Shown: positions 56,661 through 64,000 of the stretch, one piece after another
How the letters are laid out: each line of letters opens with the position of its first letter
How positions within the stretch are numbered: position 1 is the first letter of the stretch
NCBI GenBank assembly: GCA_949987565.1
Contig: OX465103.1
Coordinates: 26,621,335 to 26,685,334, forward strand
Direction: 5' to 3'
DNA: 64,000 bases
DNA from: Luidia sarsii
Taxonomy: Eukaryota > Echinodermata > Asteroidea > Paxillosida > Luidiidae
Notes under the pieces: generated by a model
What the model saw: the letters and a program-made list of their open reading frames with translations, nothing else
Told to the model about the DNA's origin: nothing
Databases searched by the model: none
Made by a program: the position numbers and the translations under genes

Positions 56661-57209
56661 GAAATGGGGTCAAATAGCCTTCCTAACAGTCCAGACAAAG
56701 ATAGGGACCCCAAAGCCATTGGACAAACATTGGATCATGAGCTAGCATCAGATCAAACAAGATGGTTATGCAACGAATCACGCAGCCTACATGCCATCTA
56801 GAAATTCCAGACAGAGCTGAATACCTAGCCTCATTAACCCTTTTAATTAAAAAGACATTAGCGCGCATTGCGGGCCTACAAGGGGGGCTTGTTTCCCCCC
56901 CCCCCCCCAGCTGGATCCAGATTGCGAAAAGGTGTGGCATTTCCAGCATACGCACACCAGTGTACAGTGACTTCCTCGGTATCAATTATCATACAGCACA
57001 TTCAATCAGGCTGTATCTGATACATTATGGATGGTTACGCTCTGTGCACGCTGCTACATGGGTCCAGAGCCATGCTGGGAGTAATGGACCGTCCCACATT
57101 AAGTTTCTGTCTGGTGCAATTAAAGGATGGGTGTAAGGAGGATAGGGAAGACAAATTGCAGGCAAATGATTGGGTGACAATTTATGTGACTCATTCCAGT
57201 CCTACAAGT

Positions 57210-57990
57210 ACATGTACAATGTAGTACATGAACATGAATCTATACCAGAATGAGTGCCATTACATTATGTGTACAAAGATGCACCTGTGCATACATGTGT
57301 GCATGTACATGTACAGGTGTAAATATGTAACTGAACATACATGTACTTGTGTACATGTATACCTGCCCTGGTCATCAGATATTCATTGTACAGTGTACAT
57401 GTACATGTATGTAGACCTGTGCACACATGTACACATGTACATGTACGTACATGTACATACATACATGTATACATGTACAAATGTACATACATATGTACAT
57501 GTACATGTAAACATGTAAACATATGCAGCTGTACATTATGTAAGTGTCATGTACATGTACATGTACTGTACATGTACATGTACATGTACATGACATGTAC
57601 ACATGTAAATGTATACTGCACATGTACACGTACATGTATGTATGTACGTGCATGTGTGTGTACAGGTACTGTACGTGCACATACTGTATGTACATGTACA
57701 GGTGCACAAATGTGTACAAGTACGTGTACATGTATACAGTGTTAATGTACATGTACAGTACGGTGCACTGGATATTCATTGCAGATGTACATGTACCGGT
57801 ATGGTACACTACAGTACATGTACATGTACATGTAAATGTACACATGTAGGTGCACATATTGTACACATACATGTACACGTACATGTACACATACATGTAC
57901 ATGTATACACATGTACATGTACACGTACATACGTGTATATATGTATATTTACATTGCATGCACATGTATAATTGTATACGTGTACAGTAT
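57210..57990. repeat. (ACATGT)n palindromic microsatellite cluster
   Basis: About 770 bp, one of the largest clusters. Cys/Thr, His/Val and Met/Tyr frames on both strands are artefacts. Confidence 0.95.
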
Positions 57991-57994
57991 GTAA

Positions 57995-58580
57995 GCTGGC
58001 AACGACAGCTTACAGCGCTTCATCAAACCATGGTCAAACTGACTTCGGCCTACCACGCGATAAGTTCAGTCCGCTCAGTCCGCTGGGAGAAAAACTTCAG
58101 TTAGACTTGATCCAGATGGTTGCAGGAATCGCAGAGGAAGGCTTTAAGAAGCTTTAGGACGGGCTTTTTCAAACAAGCAGGCTGGTAAAACGCAGATCAA
58201 ACGATGAAGCCCGGCAAGAGATGACTCAGAGCGACGGCGAGATGACGTACTACGCACATGTAGCGGAGAAGAAGCTAAAGCACGGCGCGCCAATCCTCCG
58301 CGCAGGCCAACGGTTCCCGACAGCTAGCTCTGAGCTCAACGGGGTAAATTGTGAACGGCTGTGCCGAGCTGCCGAGCTGCCAGCCAGTGGTTTTAAGCAT
58401 TTACCACCCACGGCTTACGCCCTCCGAAAAGACTGACAGATGGCACAATTTGGCAGGCCCACTGAGGAGGATTTCATGCACTGTCACTCGGAGTTCTGTG
58501 CGCCAGTCTGCCCTCAGCCTGTCAAAGAAGTATGGCTTCTTCTGTATGCAGATGGGAAAACCTGCTTCCTAAGTCATCTA
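57995..58580. other. GC-richer unique segment of unknown nature
   Basis: About 580 bp with CpG-rich patches (for example CAGAGCGACGGCGAGATGAC and AAAGCACGGCGCGCCAATCC) and none of the repeat motifs. Short open frames exist in several phases but none is convincing. It could be an exon-containing or regulatory segment. Confidence 0.3.
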
Positions 58581-58759
58581 CTGTCGTGCTGGCCGTCACT
58601 ATCAAAGAATTGATTCGGTCACTACTCCACTGAGGCCCTCGTTGGTGCTGACCAATGGTACTGGTAGTAGGGTAACTCGGATTACAGTCAGTGCAAGAAG
58701 TTGTGCAAAGATACATGTACTGTACAATGTACATGTACATGTGCAGTAGCCATAGCACA

Positions 58760-58895
58760 AATTTGGAGGGCCTGAGGTTTCAATTCTACATGTAGCAGAA
58801 CATGTACTGCCAGGATCAAATTGTCAGGCCCTCCTAATTTTTGAATTTTGCATTTTGGTTATTTAAGTAAATTTTAGCAAGTTTGCAACATTTTT
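58760..58895. mobile_element. Foldback family P1, diverged copy
   Basis: GGAGGGCCTGAGGTTTCAAT and CCAGGATCAAATTGTCAGGC are opposite arms. The loop contains ACATGTAGCAGAACATGTAC and the tail TTTAGCAAGTTTGCAACAT. Confidence 0.75.
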
Positions 58896-59104
58896 GCAAA
58901 ATTATCACCCATTTCAAAGATAGCCTTGTTAACCTACATGTAACTGATGAATGATAGCAACTTGAAAGAATAGGGCTGAAAGACATGACCAGTTGGGATG
59001 AGTGCAGAAGCTACTGTACATGTATTATAGCAACAACTACAGCACTCACCAGATGCAATGAAGGGAACCATAGTTAAGAACAACTTGTTTTATGAAAAGT
59101 ACAA

Positions 59105-59225
59105 TTAGAAGTGAAAAATGGCAAAGGAAACTTTGACTGGGCTAGGCGGGATTTGAACCAAAGACCCCTGGTTTTGCGTACTGATGTTCTCACTATCTGA
59201 GTAATAAGGGCTGGATAGTTCAGAA
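59105..59225 (-). mobile_element. tRNA-derived SINE family S1, reversed copy
   Basis: GCGGGATTTGAACCAAAGAC (box B reversed), CCCTGGTTTTGCGTACTGAT (anticodon arm) and AAGGGCTGGATAGTTCAG (5' end). It is preceded by the body end GGCAAAGGAAACTTTGACTG. Confidence 0.75.
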
Positions 59226-59534
59226 GACATTTCACTTTCTTGTCTCTGAGGAGCAATGTCCAAAACCAAAGAGCTACACGGCTGTAACCAAAATAGTGAA
59301 AATTGTACAGCCGACAATGTACATTGTACATGTACACCTTGGTGCTTCCATGTGCATGTACATGTACATGTACATGTACTGTGCATGCGTGTATAAAACA
59401 CCCAAATAACTGGTTCCAGTTAATGCATGTGTATACATGTAGAGTTTTTTTGTAGACATATGCATTTTTGCAGTTGGTACCCATTTGGCTTAGAGCCATT
59501 GGAAACCAAGAACCTGTAATTGTGAAAAAAAAGG

Positions 59535-59645
59535 TGTCTAGGAACTTTTGAACAAAGTGAAAAATGGAGAAGAATAGTTTGACTCAACTGGGAAATATTG
59601 AACCCAAGACCTCTGGTTTTGCGTACCAGCGCATTGCCTTTGTCT
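59535..59645 (-). mobile_element. tRNA-derived SINE family S1, second reversed copy (5' truncated)
   Basis: GAACTTTTGAACAAAGTGAA, GTTTGACTCAACTGGGAAAT, ATTGAACCCAAGACCTCTGG and TTTTGCGTACCAGCGC match the 59,105 copy. The box A end is missing. Confidence 0.7.
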
Positions 59646-60164
59646 TTCCCATGGCTTGAGAAGTGGCCTTTGCGTTTCCCTGAGAGATCTTGCCACGACA
59701 GTAAGCAGCCAGAGATCCACATCGAGTCATCCGACAACACTCCACAAATACGGGACCATATGGACCCATCAAGAGATGGGCATTATGTGTAAAACTATAG
59801 CACAGCAGGTATTGAATGTGCAGATGACGATGAGAGGAAGGTTAGGCCTAATTAGGCAGAGACTATGCACATATACCGGTACCCTGTATGGTGTAGCCAA
59901 TTCATGTCCACACGTACGGTATGCACGTGTACAGTACATTGTACACGTGCAGGGTTATTACTGTCCAAATACAATAATACCGGTACATGTATAGACAGTA
60001 CATGTACATGTACGTGAAACTACTGCACAGGTGAATGCACAGGTGTGTTGACTGTACAGTTTGTACATGTGTAAGTGATAAAAAAAATATTAAGATATAC
60101 ATGTGTGTAAGCCCGGCTGTACTATACTGTACTTTATATGAACATAAATGTAGAAATTTGTAAA

Positions 60165-60290
60165 TTACTGTACAGTATACATGTACAAACTGTACACTGT
60201 ACATTGTACATGTACATGTACATGTACATGTACATGTACCCTGCACTGTACTGGTACATGTACATGTACATGTACAGTGTACTGTACAGT
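60165..60290. repeat. (ACATGT)n palindromic microsatellite
   Basis: GTACATGTACATGTACATGT runs with CTGTACAGTATAC borders. Confidence 0.94.
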
Positions 60291-60389
60291 ATGTTCTGCA
60301 GTTTGCCATGATTTGTACGACTTACATATGTACATGTACTACGTAGTGCTGATAAGATTTGAAGGTTTGTGTAATGGAAATACTGTACC

Positions 60390-60540
60390 ATTTGTAGGAG
60401 GTTTGCGATTGACACCATTGATTACACATACATGTACATGTACTCGTCAGAGTAGGGGTATGGCTCTGAAGTGAAAAGAGAAAGTAACTCAATGTTTCTG
60501 GCAGTGTGTAGTGTACACTACCCGTCGTCAGGAGACTTTT
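60390..60540. mobile_element. Palindromic family P2, partial copy
   Basis: GGAGGTTTGCGATTGACACC, then GGCTCTGAAGTGAAAAGAG, AAAGTAACTCAATGTTTCTG and GCAGTGTGTAG. An ATACATGTACATGTAC block sits between the terminus and the core. Confidence 0.65.
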
Positions 60541-61534
60541 TGGAAGTGCTGTATTGTACAGCTCTGAACAGAAAGTACTGTACACGTGTACATTAACATT
60601 TGGTTTGTGTCTTGTGCATGTATTAGTACAAGTGAGCATTGTACATGTATATGTACAAATGTACCGTAATATCCATATACTGCACATGCACATGCAGATT
60701 ACCAGAACCTGTTAAGTCCATCCACACACAAAAACCTGCTTCCTGTACCGGTACATTATTAGGATTAACCTAGTCTTGATCAGTATTTTAACAACAGGAC
60801 TACCTACCCACATTCCCATATGGCTTTAGCTGTTTCTACATGTACCGGTACGCATTATCTGCGTGGATTATTCAGCAAATATTTCCCAGACAACCTGAAG
60901 ATTCGTACAACCTTCTGGCTAGCGACCTAGAAGGCTAGAGACCTTCGATTTCATGGAATCCGTTCTGGTTGGGGGCAAACGGAAAAACAAAATATACTGC
61001 CAAATAACTGAAGCAGATAATGCAGTGTCACTGGTGCATGTACAAGTAGGACTCATCAGTGCTAAGCACCAATTTACAACTGGTGCGTGCACGGGTCGAG
61101 TAACTAAAGTAAAGTCAATATTTTATGCTTCAATCGCTAACACAGAACCATTTCGGTTATGCATAACATGAGAATAATTGTTGAAAGATACGCATGATTT
61201 CCGAAAACCACACTGGTTTTTTTTTTTTTATTCGGCCAGGGCTTCGTGCACTCAACTCAAGCAAATTTTCTGCGCTTAGATGAACTGATAAATTGTATTA
61301 TAAGTACTGTAGCTCACTGTAAAACTGCTGGGTCAATGAGCGTGAGGTTTGCAGTGCTGAAAGCACTGAAATTCTGTTAGCATGACAACAAGTCTTCCAG
61401 AATTTGGATGTTGGCAAATCCTTAGCTGAGGACAATTGAAAGCAGCTATCAGGCTAACTGCTTTGATAACTGGTAGTGGGAAAAGTCAGACGGGCAATTG
61501 ATTTTTGTTTTCTTACAAACATATCAGATCAAAC

Positions 61535-61925
61535 GAATCAAAGAAAAACTGACTGGGAACTTTTGAAGAAAAATGGCAAAGAAAACTTTGACTGGACCGG
61601 GAAGTCAAAGTTTTCCTTGCCATTTTTTTTTTCAATTTGTTCAAAAGTTCAAAGTAAGTTTTTCATTGCTTTGTTCGACTTGAAATTGAATTTAAAAAAA
61701 GCTGCATCCACTTCCTGAGCTTCTGTAGCCAGGTTTACAATAATTGGTTGTTTGCAGCAGTTAATGGTTGAATGCTACCGACTGGTGCCCCCATCCCAGG
61801 AAAGACTAGTGCTGGGTACATGTACTGAAGCTCAGATAAAAAGAGCACTGGTAAGCAAAACCAGCGGTTCTCAGTTCAAATCCCGAGTCCAGTCAAAGTT
61901 TTCTTTGCCGTTTTTTTCTCTTCAG
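61535..61925 (+). mobile_element. tRNA-derived SINE family S1 with an inverted body copy
   Basis: The head at about 61,825-61,900 reads AAAAAGAGCACTGGTAAGCA, AAACCAGCGGTTCTCAGTTC, AAATCCCGAGTCCAG. Upstream are the body (GGTTGAATGCTACCGACTGG, CAGGAAAGACTAGTGC) and an inverted pair of the 3' body: GGCAAAGAAAACTTTGACTG against AAGTCAAAGTTTTCCTTGCC (61,573-61,624). Confidence 0.75.
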
Positions 61926-62027
61926 AAATATCAGATACAAGCTGTTTTGATGTTTTTCTATGATAACTAGGCAGGACAACCAAGTAGGTTTGGGGTCAGG
62001 CAAATGCACGTAAAATTCATTTCACTC

Positions 62028-62085
62028 TGCCTTTGAGAAAGGTCCTGCTAGGATCGAAACGTCAGGCCCACTAAATTTTAGGTAA
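62028..62085. mobile_element. Half copy of foldback family P1
   Basis: GCCTTTGAGAAAGGTCCTGC, TAGGATCGAAACGTCAGGCC, CACTAAATTTTA: a well-conserved right arm only. Confidence 0.8.
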
Positions 62086-62280
62086 AATTCATGTTAGAAA
62101 CTCTGTGTACATACAGTAGTGTGTAGCATGTGAATTCCGAGTCCTGGAGTGTCATACAGTATTTGCCAACCCCTTTACAATCGGAATATCCAGGCACATC
62201 TCAAGTGGATCCTCTCAACTTACATTCTGCTGTTGTTTGCTCAATGCAAACTTTTACAGATTTTTGACTGACACAGCCTT

Positions 62281-62526
62281 GGGCCAATTCAATAGAGCCG
62301 CTTAAGCACCCCATTTTGATTTTAAGCATAAAAAGCCATGTTTCATAGGACCAACTTGCCAACCCAAACTTCACTTTTGTTTCATGCTAAGTAAAAGAAG
62401 AGTGGAATACAAGTCAAAAGCAACTGACATCACAACGCAGTGCAGTTTGTAAACCTGCTTACACGAGGAAGAATTTCCCTGCTTAGCAGAATTTCACGCT
62501 TTAAAACGGCTCTACGAAATTGGCCC
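62281..62526. mobile_element. MITE M1, copy 1
   Basis: The left terminus GGGCCAATTCAATAGAGCCG, CTTAAGC and the right terminus ACGGCTCTACGAAATTGGCC form inverted repeats of about 27 bp. Length about 246 bp, no ORF. It includes TAAACCTGCTTACACGAGGA and CTGCTTAGCAGAATTTCACG. Confidence 0.85.
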
Positions 62527-62719
62527 TAGGCTAACTTTGGCTGCTGCTGTTTTTTCATTGTCAGAATGTTGGTGCTCAAACCGCTGTACAAAATCAACCC
62601 CTTGCTCAACAAGCCTGTCACATTAGCGATACCAGTACATTCTGCACAGACCAAGGCTATTTTTCCTAAAACAACTGAGGGCCTCGGGTTTGGATGAATC
62701 ATGAATTGGACCCTAGTAG

Positions 62720-62985
62720 GGCCCAATTGCATAGAGCCGCTTAAGCGTGAAAATCTGCTAAGCGTGAAAAACCTGCTAAGCGTGAAACTCTTCCTCGTGT
62801 AAATGGAATTACAAACCACCTTGTGGTGTGATGTCCATTGCTTTTTTTTTTTATTTGTAGTCAACTATTCTATACTGAGCATGAAACAAAGGCGACTTTT
62901 GGATTGGCAAGCTAATCCTATGAAGCATGACTTGTTCTGCTTCAGCCAATTTTGGTGCTTAAACGGCTATATATGATATTGGCCC
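62720..62985. mobile_element. MITE M1, copy 2 (inverted interior relative to copy 1)
   Basis: The left terminus GGGCCCAATTGCATAGAGCC, GCTTAAGCGTG and the right terminus GCTTAAACGGCTATATATGA, TATTGGCCC match copy 1. The left-half modules CTGCTAAGCGTGAAACTCTT and CCTCGTGTAA are the reverse complement of the right half of copy 1, so the two elements lie in opposite orientation about 190 bp apart. Confidence 0.82.
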
Positions 62986-63009
62986 CAAGGCAGAAGGGAT
63001 TCTGTACTC

Positions 63010-63100
63010 AAAGAGATAAGGTCCTGCCAGGATCGAAAGGCCAGGCCCTCGTAAAGTTTTGAGCTTTGCATTTGGGTCGCGGTAAGCAGTTTTGTATTCC
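63010..63100. mobile_element. Half copy of foldback family P1
   Basis: ATAAGGTCCTGCCAGGATCG, AAAGGCCAGGCCCTCGTAAA and the tail GGTAAGCAGTTTTGTA: right arm only. Confidence 0.7.
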
Positions 63101-63374
63101 TAACACACACAAAAAAGTCAAGCTCCTTGAAGAAGTTAACTACTGATCGGCCTCTCACCAAACCTCTGTCAGCCCCTTACTGCTGGATTCAACCTCCTCC
63201 CTTCAAAATTCCCTCCTCTCAGTCTCTCAGAGGTTCACTTCTGCTACCCCCCCCCCCCCACAGCACCGGCCACAACCACCACAGATACTGTACAAATAAC
63301 GCCCCCAAACCATCCTCACAGTTCACACGACAAACACAGCACTCATCAAGGAAGAAAGCTCCCATCCCTTTCAT

Positions 63375-63377
<3 letters not shown>

Positions 63378-63406
<29 letters not shown>
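63378..63406. repeat. Poly-T tract
   Basis: Approximately 27 uninterrupted T, followed by C- and T-rich sequence. Confidence 0.9.
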
Positions 63407-63409
<3 letters not shown>

Positions 63410-63791
63410 CCCTTTCCCCATCTCTCTTCTTTTCTTTTATCACCAAGTTTCTGCCGGGGATAATTGCCCTCCCCAAGTCTGGCTACCCTGCAATGAAATC
63501 CTTATTTGGCAATCTTTTATTATGAGGCGAGGGGATCGGGAGCTGAGGGTGATCAGTGTCTTGGTGCACAGGCGCATGCAGGGATCTCTGACGATGACAG
63601 AGAAGTGGACCCCAGTGCGTGGGGGCCCTCCACAGTGTGCGGGGAGGAAATAATGAGATTCAGCCCTCCCCTCTCCCTCCGTCCCTCCGTCCCTCACTAC
63701 CTCCCTCCCTCTCCTCCCACACCCCCAAAAGGTAACCCTTTTCCCCCTAGTCTCCCTTCCTTCTAAAAAAAATTGAATGATGTAGATTTTA

Positions 63792-63819
63792 ACCCCCCCC
63801 CCCCCCCCCCCCCCCCCGG
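63792..63819. repeat. Poly-C tract
   Basis: About 26 uninterrupted C. Confidence 0.9.
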
Positions 63820-64000
63820 TAAATTAAATTCAGAGAAATTAGGCATAAATCTTGCCGACAATTAAATCACTGATCTATATGTAATTACAATTCCACTCTC
63901 TCCCTACAGCCTGAGGTAAATGAACGTGAGGCCACACCCCTGGATAAAGGAAGCTAATCTCAATTATCTTATTTCTATTAAGGAAAATTAGTATTTTCCC

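Noticed and set aside
13800..60300. Many 60-200 codon frames rich in Met-Tyr, His-Val or Cys-Thr
   Set aside because: All are reading frames of the ACATGT palindromic repeat on either strand.
63886..63918. Possible 6-nt microexon (CTCTCCCTACAG, CCTGAG, GTAAAT) on the plus strand
   Set aside because: The acceptor looks good but a 6-nt exon cannot be supported by sequence alone and no host gene is visible.

Overview
Animal nuclear DNA: introns with GT/AG sites, large non-coding spacers, microsatellites, minisatellites, tRNA-derived SINEs and palindromic MITE-like elements. The protein families, GC-rich exons and this repeat mix suggest a marine invertebrate deuterostome, most likely an echinoderm such as a sea star, with amphioxus as the alternative. 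This taxonomic call is inference.

Positions 1-13,488 (minus strand) hold the 5' two thirds of a contactin gene, an Ig/FN3 neural cell-adhesion molecule. I reconstructed 13 coding exons. They join in frame through 12 introns and encode about 762 residues: signal peptide, six Ig domains, FN3 domain 1 and the start of FN3 domain 2. The rest, including any GPI-anchor signal, lies beyond position 1. Most introns are filled with minisatellites, each built from a different unit. One intron carries a frameshifted THAP-domain remnant on the opposite strand. Two candidate upstream non-coding exons or promoters for this gene are proposed, at about 16.0 kb and 30.9 kb.

Positions 13.5-25.1 kb are spacer: (ACATGT)n-rich tracts, SINE and foldback copies, a CCCTAGTCAGTTGG minisatellite, a pyrimidine tract and a CAT-trinucleotide tract. 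Positions 25,130-25,885 (plus strand) encode a complete, intronless 251-residue secreted protein with a C-type lectin-like domain and a PAN/apple domain.

Positions 26-64 kb hold no gene I can recognise apart from one short coding-like ORF at 32.3-32.5 kb. The region is a mosaic of GTACATGTAC arrays, foldback elements, MITE-like elements with terminal inverted repeats, two SINE families, purine/pyrimidine arrays, and a few compositionally distinct non-repetitive islands that could be cis-regulatory. The two genes are on opposite strands about 11.6 kb apart. Nothing in the sequence links them functionally beyond both encoding secreted or cell-surface proteins.
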